In this document: positions 23,240-41,899 of the stretch, piece by piece
How the letters are laid out: each line of letters begins with the position of its first letter
Position numbering within the stretch: the stretch's first letter is position 1
From: Owenia fusiformis
Taxonomy: Eukaryota; Annelida; Polychaeta; Sabellida; Oweniidae
Direction of reading: 5' to 3'
Assembly: GCA_903813345.2 (NCBI GenBank)
Contig: CAIIXF020000006.1
Location: 10,356,348 to 10,420,347 of the forward strand
Length of the DNA: 64,000 nt
Notes under the pieces: model-generated
Told to the model about the DNA's origin: nothing
The model's database searches: none
The model's input: the letters and a program-made list of their open reading frames with translations, nothing else
Translations under genes and position numbers: made by a program

Positions 23240-24716
23240 GGCCACCATTTTCAAAATGGTTGATCATTGGCCAAGTTGGCCTACTACTCCCCAAAGTTTA
23301 ATTAGACAATGTGCCATGCTTAAAGTATTCACATATCAAATATGAACAAAATCGCACCAGTACTTTGCGAGTTACAGTAAAAAATGTAAAAATGACAGCT
23401 ATTTTTTAAAATGGCCGCCTACTACGCAAAGTGTCATGAGACAGTGTGCAATGCTCATGAGTATTCACATATCAAATATGAGCAAAATCGCTCCACTATT
23501 TTTAAAGTTATAGTAAAAAACGTAAAAATGGTGGCCATTTTTCAAAATGGCCGCCTACTACCCAAAGTGTCATTAGACAGTGTGCCATGCTTATAGTATT
23601 CACATATAAAATATGAACAAAATCGCTCCACTACTTTTTGAGTTATAGCAAAAAATGTAAAATTACACACTTAAAAATGGAGGCCATTTTTCAAAATGGC
23701 CGCCTACTACCCAAAATGTCATTAGACATGGTGCCATGCTTAAAGTATTCACATACCAAATATGAATAAAATCGCTCCACTACTTTTTGACTTACAGTAA
23801 AAAATGTTAAATAACACTTTTCAAAATGGCCGCCTACTACCCAAAATGTTATGAGACATTGTGCCATGCTTAAAGTATTCACATACCAAATATGAACAAA
23901 ATCGCTCCACTACTTTTCAAGTTACAGCAAAAATCGTATAATGACGTGCAAAGGCAGCCATTTTTCAAGATGGCTGCCATGTATTTCTTTTATATTTACA
24001 TTTCTAGCTTAATCAATGTCCTATATAAATTTTTTACATTTAAAACATATTGCTATTACAGTTTTATATGCAGAACTTCTATCTCCATTGGGTATATGTG
24101 TACAAAATATGAACAAAATCAGGCCAACGGTATTTGAGATATTGGAGAGGTTAAGCAAATACGGTTTTTCAAAACGTATACGTAAACGCAAAGTACATTG
24201 AATCAACATAGGATTGTATCGCTTTAGTCTACTTCAGATACCCGTTCAACTTCAAAGTTGCGTGTTTAGAACGGGAGATTTTAAATTTCACGTTGCTATC
24301 AACGGGAATCATTATACTCATGTCTGTTGAATACTATCCTTGCAATTTTGATTTCGATGCAGAGTATAATTCTTTCTGAAAAAGATAATGTATGTTACGC
24401 ATGATTTAACTCCAATAATCTTACGAAACGAGCTCGTTTAAAATATGTATTAGAAAACCAGCTATTGAACTTCATCAATGGGATACTATGTAATCATTAC
24501 AAGCTATGGTGTAGTCTAAACAAACACTAGAGCTGAATGGCTATTTATGTGTGAACTCTACATGTATTTGTATAGGGCCGATTGATACGTTTAAGTTGCG
24601 TTTTGGATTTTATACGGTAGCTTAACCTCTCCATTGCCCGGACGGACGGACGGACGGACGGACAGACGGACGGAGGCGTTCCCTATATCCCTCCGAACTT
24701 CGTTCGATGGGATAAT
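23240..24716 (+). mobile_element. Pearl-type element 1: 130-149 bp core array, microsatellite, tail
   Basis: Five core units (GGCCGCC landmarks at 23413, 23549, 23698, 23828 and an earlier degenerate one) each contain AATATGAACAAAATCGC and TTTTTCAAAATGGCCGCC. A single-copy section runs to 24143 and continues after an insertion. A (CGGA)n tract follows at 24637-24675, and then a tail, TTCCCTATATCCCTCCGAAC, to about 24716. This core-array plus microsatellite plus tail design is that of the bivalve 'pearl' family, often linked to Helentron-associated non-autonomous elements. Affiliation is inferred from architecture only. Confidence 0.7.
24144..24632. mobile_element. Foldback FB3 inserted in pearl-type element 1 (ATT duplication)
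   Basis: The ends are GGAGAGGTTAAGC and its inverse GCTTAACCTCTCC, flanked by ATT at 24141-24143 and 24633-24635. The related element near 50850 has the uninterrupted sequence TATTTGAGTTATTGCCC, so it serves as an empty site and fixes both borders. There is no coding capacity. Confidence 0.8.
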
Positions 24717-24808
24717 AACGCAAAAATAAAAACATGATTAAACAACATGGAATTCGTCACAATTAAGTTCAATGGGTTCAGTTGCTTGAACAGTGATGAA
24801 GTGCGTAC

Positions 24809-24907
24809 CAATTTATTTGCTAACTCTTGCATTCCGCCGTCATTTAGGCTCTCTTGAATCCAGCGTCTTGCTTCTTCTGCTAAATTCTGATCATACTTCC
24901 CCGATAT
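24809..24907 (-). CDS. Gene A exon 2 (CH domain start)
   Basis: Thirty-three codons, phase 0 at both ends. It begins ISGKYDQNLAEEARRWIQ, the first CH-domain helix with its conserved W. It is 8 codons longer than gene B's exon 2; the extra residues (NDGGMQELANKL) fall in a loop of variable length. The acceptor is TTTGCAG and the donor is GTACGC. Confidence 0.85.
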
Positions 24908-25327
24908 CTGCAAATTTAGAGATAATTTATCACCCGCGTGTCATTATGGATTTCCATGGCAGTCTCATCTCAGAGATATGTGTATATTCATGTGCCAGAT
25001 ATCTTGAATGCTGTTGAAGTTGTAATACTTTTAGATTGTAATGTCACAATTTACAAAAAGAAAGACATCTGTGTGTCTTCTGAAATCTGTGTTTAATGTG
25101 TCTACCCTTATCAGCAATTGCTCTCAATCCAGTGGCGTAGGAACAATGTACGCCAAAACGCCAGTGCGTAGTGTTGAAAAGTGAGAATAAAAAAGGCTTA
25201 TTAATTTTCCTGTTGTTAAGTCATATTTTCTCATTGTGAATAAATTGCAAAAGTAATCTCGAGCACACTAGCCGAAAGAAATGTTGGATACCATATGATA
25301 TGCTCGATTTTTGTTTTCTTTAAAATG

Positions 25328-25824
25328 ACGTCCCCATGATAGTAAAATATCAATCCCATCCTCTGAAAAATTATGGATTAGGACCCCACCTTGTCACTTT
25401 TTTAAAAATGTAAGGCTTACTTTCTAAAAGGAGGATCTTGTTTTTCTCAATTTAAATGTCTCAAAAGCTTCTTCTACACTATTAATAAATTCTGGAAAGG
25501 GGATGGGTATTGAAATGCGATAAAGTTAAAAAATACATTCCCATGTCATTTTTCCCATAGGGAAATCTCATGCGATCCATTGTTTTCAGCATGATTTTGG
25601 GCATCGAAAATTGATATCTTCAAAGCTACACTTTCAATACCATTCTACCTTTGAAAATGTTTTAGACCCCTTGTTGAATAATATTTTCATGTAATAAAAA
25701 TCAGAAAAAGAAGATCCTCTTTTGAGCAAATAAGTTCAACATTTTGAAAAAATGGTTGACGTGGGGTCCCTATTTATAATTTTTCGAATTGTTTGATTGA
25801 TATTTTTATCATCATGGGGACTTC
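25328..25824. repeat. Foldback FB4
   Basis: The left arm begins GTCCCCATGATAGTAAAATA and the right arm ends with the inverse of GTCCCCATGATGATAAAAAT. Inner landmarks also pair: AGGACCCCACC with GTGGGGTCCC, and AGGAGGATCTTG with AGATCCTCTT. The arms are over 150 bp and roughly 65-70% alike, so the copy is old. It lies in gene A intron 1. Confidence 0.6.
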
Positions 25825-26102
25825 ACTTCGCCCAAACCAACCACTCGCTTGGTCGGCGTCATTTGCCATTTAATTTTCAGGAAAGGTCCATGTGCCATCT
25901 TCGCACGCTCGGTCTTCACTGCGGTCCTCCCTCCAAGGAATTTTGGAAAATGAGATTTAATTGAGTGCTTTTTAGGAAAATTCCTGAAATTCCTGAAGAC
26001 TTTAAGCCATGTATAAGCCATGAGAAATCAATTCACCTTCTTCCATCGCAAGTCTAATACCATGAATAAGTCACCAATATGATGAGTATCGGAATCACCT
26101 AC

Positions 26103-26187
26103 CTTATCTTTCACCTCGGCTGCCAATCCATAACCGTGTGGACGATCTGCCATTTTATAGTCCAGTAAATTATAAGAGAAGCTACAC
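26103..26187 (-). CDS. Gene A exon 1 (start codon)
   Basis: The 3' part (26103-26153) encodes 17 residues, MADRPHGYGLAAEVKDK, which match MAARPRGYGMTAEISRK of gene B. The donor is GTAGGT. A TTTTTTTAG acceptor just upstream makes 26154-26187 the tail of the 5' UTR, as in gene B. Confidence 0.85.
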
Positions 26188-28440
26188 CTAAAAAAAATAA
26201 AAATCATAAATAATTAATGAACGGTGATTATATTGGCATTGTATTACATACCTAGCGAAGCATTTGTATGGAAGTCAATGGGAAAGTTAGTGAGCTATAT
26301 CCACCGATATTGCCCGATTACCCCGATATAGCCCGCTTACCTCGTTTTGATATTAGATTTCTTTAATAACCATGATAATATCATGACGTCACGTCATTGA
26401 TACAAATTAACCATGGGAACAAAGGCATGTAATACATCAGTTTTCGTTCTTGCCCAAATATAGAGCCTCCCAAGGTCGGCCTATATTGGGAGAACTCAGG
26501 CATATTTCACGTCATAGTGACATAACCTCTAAGAATTGTTACATTAACTGAAACACAAATAATGGTATTAACAATACAATATACACTTATACAGCGGACA
26601 GTCAAGTTCTGATTGCTCTGCGGATGTGGTACCCACATGTAAAACAATTCGAGTGGTTAAATTAATTATTTTCTTGTAGAAAGCTGTATATATATGAGAG
26701 ATAGACGTCCTTGATAGAAGTAATAACTATTACCTGTGTCTACTTTTACATTTGTTGTTAACTGATATACCTTAGTTTATTTCTTATTCAAATCCACCTC
26801 CAGCTATACTTGGCTCTTATCTTGCGGATGGGGTATACTCCTTATTAATAACATGTTAAACTATACGGATGATTAAATAAAGGGAAGATATTAAAATTTA
26901 TAAATACAAGGTTAAAACACAACGCCTAATTTCACAATAATTTAATGCTATTTTGCCAAAATCAAATTCTGAATACTTATCACCAGCAACTGGCAAAAGT
27001 ATCAGTTCGAAAATGTTAAATGTTGGAACAATTCGTTTCAAACATGTTTCTCTTACACATGTGCAAAATGTGAAATACGTATACACCTGTATCCTGTTTC
27101 ATTTACCTGGATAATTTGCATTTATAGAATTCATTAAAAACAATAAGATATCAAATGTTTGACATGGATGAGTTTTCATGTCAAATCGCGATAACCGCAC
27201 CCCTTTTGTCTTAATCTTTCCAAATGACAGACAAGAGGAGCCTGGTAAACCAGACTGGGAAAACACAGGAACAGAGATACACTTAATGACTTTTATTAAA
27301 AAAAAACGTTAACAACCTTTAGAAAATTAAGGTATTGGCAATCCATTAAATTTCAAAAATACCGATGAAATTGATTACCCTTTTCATTATTGTTATGCTA
27401 ACTCCTCTGAGTGATAGTATATATTATCCATATACAATTGTTGTCTTTCTTAAAATAAAACATCCATTCACACGAAATTAAAATTAGATTAAGAAAATGT
27501 CATCTGGAAACTGGATGGAAATGAGCCATATATCAACATGGTCACTGCCTGCAATTGAAATATATTTGTTTTATAAAACTATTTTGAGGTGTCAATGCTT
27601 TATTGTGAAGTACATTTGGTCTTGGTTTAATGAAGCAACAATCCACTTTTTATATACTATATAATAGCCTTGATATGTGTAGTTTTACTCATGGGAGAGC
27701 TCATAAGCTTCAATATATACCTATACAATTATGATATAAGTAGTCCTAAAAACAGTACATGTATCCAACCCTTCTACCACAGTTGTCATGCTGTCATCAG
27801 ATGTTTCAATCGGTTTACATAAAAGCCAAATAGGCGAGTCTAGTATCACAGGACCATGGATGAAATTCTGCTTGCCTGCTAAATATTTGTCATTAAATAT
27901 TTGAGTATTTAATGACTAACCGAGTTGAGATTGTCTTTTTTTAACAAATGGCCATAATTTTCAAATATTTTTCTGAAAGACACCCAAATTCTCTTTTCAT
28001 GATACATCCTTAATTTGGAAGAATAGCTGTTTATAACATTGGATGTTTCTCTTTTTTCAATCCTGGTAACTGTAACATTTCTGCACCTTGTATTTTAATA
28101 TCATCCTGATAATGCATATTTGATTAAATATTTATTCTAAATTGACTATAAAGAGCACAAGTCACAACTTTTTAATATAGATTTATAATACAGGTAGTTT
28201 TGGACAGACAGAGGTCTCTTTTAAGCTTTCAAAAGGATGCAAGGGGCAGTCACTTGTGGGAACATTAATTTGATCATCCATATTTTGGGCTCAAAGACCA
28301 CTGGGGTAGTGACTTTTCACATAAGCCCGTAACAGGATTAAATTCAATCTTAAAAACTAAAGTCTTTTGACACAAAATAGTCTCTATTAAGTTTTATTTT
28401 CCTATTTTAGTTTATCTGGATCATATTGAATGTGTAACAT
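26188..28440. other. Intergenic DNA between genes A and B, left half
   Basis: It should contain gene A's non-coding first exon and promoter, but I cannot place them. A perfect 11-bp hairpin with TATTTAATGAC arms is at 27889-27916. No coding exon was seen. Confidence 0.4.
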
Positions 28441-28485
28441 TTTCCATGAGCAATTTCATATTAAAAGAATATCACAGGCACGTAG

Positions 28486-28668
28486 CCAGAACTTTCCAAG
28501 GGGGGTTCACTTTTCTCAAAAATTCTAGGGGGGATTCACTTTGGCAAATTTGGCCAAAAATCACCCCAAAAATAGTCAGAATGGTGAAAAACTGCATGAT
28601 TTTGAAAGAAATTTTGGCCAGGGGGGGGGGGGTTCGCCTGAACCCCCCGAACCCCCCTGGCTAAGGGC
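28486..28668. repeat. G-rich interspersed repeat (GTAGCCAG...GGGGG family)
   Basis: Runs from ACGTAGCCAGAACTTTCCAA through a 14-base G run to CCCCCCTGGCTAAGGG. An inverted relative lies at 36026-36180, and a short one at 44706-44780. Confidence 0.6.
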
Positions 28669-28679
28669 TTGTATCATCT

Positions 28680-30190
28680 GTTGATGACCAGTGTACCAGA
28701 ATGGCTTCGAGGTGAGGACTACCAGTAACTGACATAGGATACAAAGGATTGGACTTGCACATGAACAATGATTATACATCATTGCACACTGTATGAATAG
28801 ATGTACATGTATTACATGCATTCACAGATAAAGGTCAGTAATAAATTTTAAGAACTACCCACCAGTGCTCTGCCATTTATAAAACTCAGTTCTATAGAAC
28901 CTTTTTGTTAAAATGGGGTTTGTCATACTCATACTATAATAAGGAAATCATCAAAAAAACAATTATTTTTTAGCAAATAATTTTATTGCAAATCCTACCC
29001 TTCTAAAGTTTCACTATAAGAAAATAACAAAGTTCTACAATAATACAATTGTACAATATTTACTTTGTGTAACACTAATAAATAGAAATCTAGTTATAAG
29101 CATAAATTTCTCCAAAATTCTATCACCATTGTCCTGAAAAAACTGAGGAATTGCCATGGACAAGTATGGACAAACTTACAAGTATTGAAAATTGATTTTC
29201 ATTTATTTCGACGACTTATTTACAATATTATCAACCATATCATTAGAGTTGTCTTTATAATGTATTCTTTATTCATTTATTTATATATTTCAAGTTTGCA
29301 ATATATGTATAAACATATCAATATAAAAGTTTACACTCACATATTACAATGTAATAATAAGTTTCAGGGAAAATGCATAATTTACAACAAGGAATTATTT
29401 CATACTGTAAATGCATGAAATGGAATTAAGAATTGGAATGAAATAAAAAAGACAAACAGTCAAGGAATGATCACAAAACAGGAATGATGCGATGTAGAAA
29501 ACAATAACAAACATTTCTGTAGGAAATCCTGGAAAAGTTGTGCCACTACATAGTATTGGTACAATTATACAATGAATATATTCATTCAATCTGTATGCTC
29601 TTAATAATGCATTTGATTTTGTTATAGTATCAAAAAGAAAGCAGTTTGAAACAACTGTGTTTTCAAGGTTTGAAAATTTTCAATTAAGATATGACAGTTC
29701 ATTCACCTAAGAGACCAACTACTACAATCTTTCATTACTCAAAGTCAATATCATAGAAGTTGAAAATTAGTACACTGTATATATTATATACATTAATCCT
29801 TGCCCAGTTAACTTCTTCATGGCACAAGTACAGTTACAGTATGCCTATATAGGGCAACAATATAGATGACTGTCGCCACTCATGTGTTATCCAAGATCGA
29901 GTTATAATTTTTGCAAATATTACATCCAGGTTGATTAGGCCCTAGTGATTCTGATGTTAATTATTTCCTTTATTTTTATTTTCCTCCAAATTAGTTCAAA
30001 TATTTTCTTTGTAATGCCCCAATCCTCATAGGCTATTGCCTAAATAAAAATATATTTTCAACAATGCTGGAAATATGTCTGAAACATTTACTTGGTGACA
30101 CAGTTTGGCAAGTTGCTATACTGACTTGTCATAGTAATATGGCTAAATCCTGTGTATTCCACAGTATACATTGTATCAGTACAGTGTTGA
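28680..30190. other. AT-rich DNA downstream of gene B
   Basis: Presumed 3' UTR and terminator region of gene B on the minus strand. AATAAA complements are clustered at about 29966-29980. Nothing else can be supported. Confidence 0.35.
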
Positions 30191-30198
30191 CCACTTGC

Positions 30199-36770
<6,572 letters not shown>

Positions 36771-36809
36771 TTTATTGTTTGGATGATTCTAATGTGGGAT
36801 TAAACCTGA

Positions 36810-38090
36810 AAATATATAAGATATATTTCTTGAATTGTATACTTTTTAGTTGATCTGAGAATAATTAAAGATCTGGCTATGAATGGGATTGATAAGAATC
36901 CTGGTTTATATCAAAGTGCAGGTATGATGTTACCTAAAATATTTCAAATGGGCCACCCAAATATCCCAGTTCTATATACCTATACTACATTGTTCATATT
37001 TGCCCTTATAAACATATTCAGGAGAATCGTGACTATGCTAGTGGAAGCATACGGAAAAACTCCTTATAAATAACCAATTCTCCCTTTCGCGGTTCGCTCT
37101 TTGAATCAGAAAGTTCGCAAATATGTTCTAAAAAAGCACTCAAAAAGGACAAAATTTGATTGGTCAATATTTTCCCACTATGCATTTCGCGTAGCTATTT
37201 GCGTGACCCGAAAGTTCTAAATCAAACTAATTACGCAATTTTGTTTTTACACCCGCACGCTAAATAAAACAATGACACCATCGGAAGTATTCTTCTTTGT
37301 CATTGCTTTAATAGTCAGTATACCGAGTTTAATCAATAAAATATTGTACAATGAACAACAAAATTCGGAAACGAGTACTATAGATTTGCTTTCGAACCAC
37401 AGAACAGATTGACCTAGATAATAGCGACGCGTCTTCTTTGGTCAACTGCTCAGTTGTCTGTGGGTTTTTAACGTAACTCTATAATATGATTTGAAGATGA
37501 ATACTTTTATTCAGTTGTTGCATCGATGTTGCAGTTTGTAATGCGGTAAGATTGGCATGAAAGTATTGAAAGTCGAATGGAATTGTTTTTTCCAATATGG
37601 CGACTTGTCAACTGATCACGTGACCTTCTCTTCCGGAATATTTTCTCACTTTTCAATCGTCGTTTTATACCACGCTATGAATCAATACAATGAAAAAAAT
37701 AGCTGTTATATTAAGATTAATAAGAGATCAATCGTGTCTAATAATTTTTTATGTACTCTCGTTCGGGAAGATGAACGAATATATCGTTTGAAAAATAGGT
37801 GTGAAAATCCCCATGTTAAACCTATGAGGGAAAACAAGGAAGTATAAATTTGTTCCTCCGCGAACTGCATCATGGGAAATAATTTTGACCTTATAAGGAA
37901 AGATTTTCGCGTCTCCTCTTTTGAAAAGGGAACAACGATTTCGAGAATTTCTGTACAAGTGAGATAAAAATATATTCGATTATTTGTAAATCATTTATGT
38001 TCTGTTTTCTAATCCTTGTGAGCCACTGACAAGTGGATGTTATTGTTACAAAAACAACTTGAAGGCTTTCTGTTATCTTAATATACAAGA
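36810..38090. other. Non-coding DNA upstream of gene B's first coding exon
   Basis: Expected 5' UTR intron. Around 37590-37640 are CAATATGGCG (YY1-like) and GATCACGTGACC (E-box). No exon can be assigned. Confidence 0.35.
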
Positions 38091-38099
38091 CACCTTTGT

Positions 38100-38531
38100 T
38101 AAGAGAATGTAATTTTGCTTTTTAGCTCTTTTATGTCACCACCAGAAGTGGTAACATATTGTTATAGTCTCAAACTCTTTTGTGGATGCTGTTTGGTGTT
38201 CAGAGTCTGTAACAAATGGCAGGTGGTGACATTTTGGATGTTAATGCCTTGTTTTAATTAGTGTCAGATCATGATTTATATCAATACAATGTGTATGTCC
38301 TGGTTTATTAATATTTATATGTAAATGTACACATGTATATGTTTATGATTCTTCAAGAGTTGACTAATCATTTATATCTTATTTATACTTATTTATGTAT
38401 TTGCGCTATTATTATATTCAATTTATGTTTATCAAGCAGTATATACACCTATTTTAGGTGTCCACTGTAAGCAATTTGTATTTTGATTTATTGTTATATG
38501 AAGGAAATAAGAAATAAATCAAAAAAAAAAA
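38100..38531 (+). mobile_element. A-tailed retroposon 3' end
   Basis: The stretch ends with GAAATAAATC and a run of 11 A (38520-38531): a polyadenylation signal right before an A tail, as left by LINE-driven retroposition. It also carries an ACACCTATTTTAGGTGT hairpin at about 38446. The parent RNA is not recognised and the 5' limit is a guess. Confidence 0.45.
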
Positions 38532-39342
38532 TCATTTTAATGTATAAATGAGCTGATTCAACAACTCTGTCAGTATCCCGGCCACTTGGTATAAATGTAA
38601 TATTAATATAAATAAAAATATATAATATTTTAAATAAAAAACCAAGATAATATTAAGCCAGCAAAAGTTTGGAGCATGTTTTTGTAGAACAGGGATTTCA
38701 TATTTTCTATCTAATCTAATCATTAACAGCATACATATCATGTAAGACTTGTATTTTATTATCCACATGTTTTTTTTCATTTAACTTACAATACATATAT
38801 TCAATTCAATACATATAAATGTACTTTATAAATTTCCCATACATACCTAATAAGTAGAAAATTTTGATTTCGCCTAGTCATACAATACAATAGAATTCCT
38901 TAACTGCGTATGTCAACTGAACAACTCCTTTCACTGCACTACAGAGTGCTACAGGTATGTTCACTTTATCAATCAAAGAATAAACACTATTCACCTGAAT
39001 TGACCTATTGGGAAGTCCACATACCCGGCATGTCAACAAAATCTATTCATTTACATGTAAAGGTCTTCAAAGACATGTTTTTGCTTATATTAATGGGAGA
39101 TCTTAAATATATTACCTTGCTAGCTTAAAAAATACATATCCAGATTAAAAATGCAAAAATGTATGTGCATTTCATTGCACTGATATCACAATTATTTTAT
39201 TTTATTCACATATTCTTTATATGTTTATTTGCAAGTACATGTATACATACTGTCTCAGATACTGTTTACAGCTAAATACAATTCTCAAAATACTTTTGCT
39301 TGAAGAACAGTGAGTTTTAACAGAGTGTGGTATATTTAATCT

Positions 39343-41899
39343 TAAGTGGTATCAAAATAACTTATTAAGCATAATATAAAGTCATTCTGCCCTTTAATAT
39401 CAACTACACCCTGTCTCTATTATGATGCACAGTCATTTCTACACAATATGTGAGGCTCAGAATAGTAGCTTAGTTGTAAAAGTCAAAATGTTGGTTAAAA
39501 GTAGTCATCAACAAAAATAGAAGCTATTCACGACTGAAACAACACTTATGTTGACCCCTGGGTAATCTCTAGTATATATACATGTACACAGCCTAACATA
39601 CAAATCCCCAAGATGGCTCAAATTTAACCAAATTTAATGCAATTAAAAAATTGTCATATCCTAATTGACAAATTATGTTACAGAAGTGCATCAGTCTGTT
39701 TTCAAGGATAAAGAACATTTACCTTTTTTAATATCAAAACAGATCAAGGCAACTGAGTAATGCAAAGTTCTTAATTTCACAGTTCTGACCAAAGTTGCCC
39801 AATATATGCCATTTTGGATTATTTTTGGATGGATGCAAGCCTATTTTCAAATGAGTATAGTATACAGATATTAATACCTAAAGGACATGTGGCTCCAAAG
39901 TTATTCCAAGCTGCCTTCCTTATATGTTTCCCACACATATACGTGTGATGTAGTCAAGCCTTACTGATAACTTCTATGTTACCTATCTACTCATCCCGAG
40001 GCTATATTTATTAGTATTTTCAAAAAACTAACATATAACCTATGTAACAAAAAACTAATTTAACATGTCTATGAATCAAAATATGTAAAATCATTTATGG
40101 AGCTAAATGTCTGATATATAAATAAAATACACATGTTTTTCAAATTTTGCAAACAATTCCTGAAAATCTATAAATGGTAGGGTGGTACTTAAGTTTTAGT
40201 TTATTAGAATATAAAATGTTGAAATAGAGAAGACCACTTGACTTTAAGAACTTTAAGGACAAGCAATTTCCTTACTTCAATATTAAACTATCAAAACCAA
40301 CATGACTTAAATGTCCAACTTTCTAATTAACACGTCTTTAATAACCGCTCTATTCTGCTATACACTAGTCACTTACCTGAGTAAAAATGTCTCGTTAGCT
40401 GCTATAAAATCTCTATGTGTGATAAACTTACCTGCTTTCACCTGATAGTATACTGCTATATAGGTACACAGCACGACACGACATAGAGGGGAATTTGTTT
40501 TTTAAAGGTTAAAGGTTCTGAATGATATGTTTTAACCATTTGTTTGCTAAAGGAAACACAATCACTGATGATATCGCAAGTTAAATTTTCAAAGATATAA
40601 ATTCTAACATAGGAAACACATAAAGGCGAACAATGGAAATTAACATTAAAGAGACCAGAATCTCATAAGAGACCGGAATAAAGATCTCCTTAAGGAGTAA
40701 TCTCCTAAAGGAGAAATCAAGATATACATGCCATGGACATTTCACAAAGCCATGACATACACTTTTACATTTTTGAGACTTATTTCATTAATACAATGTA
40801 ATAATATCCATGTCCTGATTATACCATCAGCTGCTCAAGTATGAAGTTGCAAGCCATGCAAGGGGCCATATTGTATGAAACTGTTGTTAAACATCTGTAA
40901 GAGTACCATATGAAGAATACCCATACAAATTCATGATACAATGGGCACTTCATGGGGATAGATGACCATGGATACTACCCATGTAATACATATGCACCAA
41001 TACATGCCTTACTAAACTAGATCAAAATGACAATCAAAAAGTCACATAAAAACAAGAGTAAAGTCAAGAGGGTCTGACATTCATTCAAAATTTTCAAGTA
41101 TGAAAGGGTTAAACTAAATATGAGGTGAGTTTTGCATAAATTGTGTAGTTCTCTATAATTTGACGATAACCTTTTCAAGAGCTCAATCCATCTATCCTCT
41201 TTAAATTAGAAATACATGTAATTCTTTGATCTAGCCTATATCCAATCAGAATATGTTGTTAGAGAATCATGATATTGCATTTCTGCCTTTAAGTTCCTCT
41301 TGATTACTTCACATCTTAACTCCACTAAAAAGTCATGAAAGCAACATTTGAAGGTCAAACTGTTAATCGACTGTAAAAGTCAGAGTTAGTGTGGCTAGTC
41401 AATTTGAAATCAGGGTACTCAGGGAGACTGCGGTTGTGTCAGTCTCATTCATCATTCTAATATAATGATAGGGTATGAGGGATAAACATGTAGAGATAAG
41501 ATTCAGGCCCGATCAATCTCACAATGACACTTTTTTTCCTTTTCTATAGAAGAAGACTTCTGTTTACGAACTAACACAAAAAGGGGTTAGTTGGGGCTGA
41601 TTAATTTATGTAATGTTCAACAGTTTTCACCATACATCTCCCAAAGATAAAGATTTGGACACTCTGCAACCACCCATCCACCAAGTAGAACTCATCTATT
41701 GTAAATGATAATATTTGAAGAAGCACCATATTTCTTCCTTCCAATGTCCAAAATTGTCACAGCTAACATAAAGTGGTAAATAAAGTCAAGAAATCTATGC
41801 AGTAAATTCAGAGACGTTACATAGAACTTCGCATTGACCAATGTTTCAAAAACAGGCTCTCTGCTTATTTGACTGTGTCTACCCCAAATATTTTCAATA
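39343..41899. repeat. 2.5 kb tandem duplication, copy 1
   Basis: Direct copy of 41900-44419. I found about five substitutions (for example GATAGTATA/GATATTATA near 40445, CTCCCAAAG/CTCCAAAAG near 41640) plus a 35-bp segment near 39480-39514 that copy 2 lacks. On the minus strand it has two donor-like sites (CAG|GTAAG at about 40378 and 40433), possibly of untranslated exons of gene B. There is no coding frame. Confidence 0.9.

Larger units (their letters stand above)
4355..26153 (-). pseudogene. Transgelin/calponin-family gene A (frameshifted paralogue of gene B)
   Basis: The six coding exons are complement(26103-26153, 24809-24907, 22613-22674, 18635-18739, 15751-15843, 4355-4531), all with GT-AG borders. 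The product resembles small actin-binding proteins of the transgelin/Mp20/myophilin type: a CH domain (exons 2-5) followed by one calponin-like repeat (exon 6). Exon count and phases match gene B, so the two are tandem paralogues. The exon lengths sum to 587, not a multiple of three. Compared with gene B, exon 4 lacks 7 bases near 18680-18690, and with the canonical GTATG donor exon 5 is read out of frame and soon hits a stop. Exons 5 and 6 still look well conserved. The loss is therefore recent, or it is an assembly error, or a weak GTTAAA donor 4 bases downstream restores frame with altered residues. A 5' UTR intron acceptor lies at 26188-26189. An AATAAA (complement of 4316-4321) lies about 35 bp past the stop. 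Confidence 0.8.
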
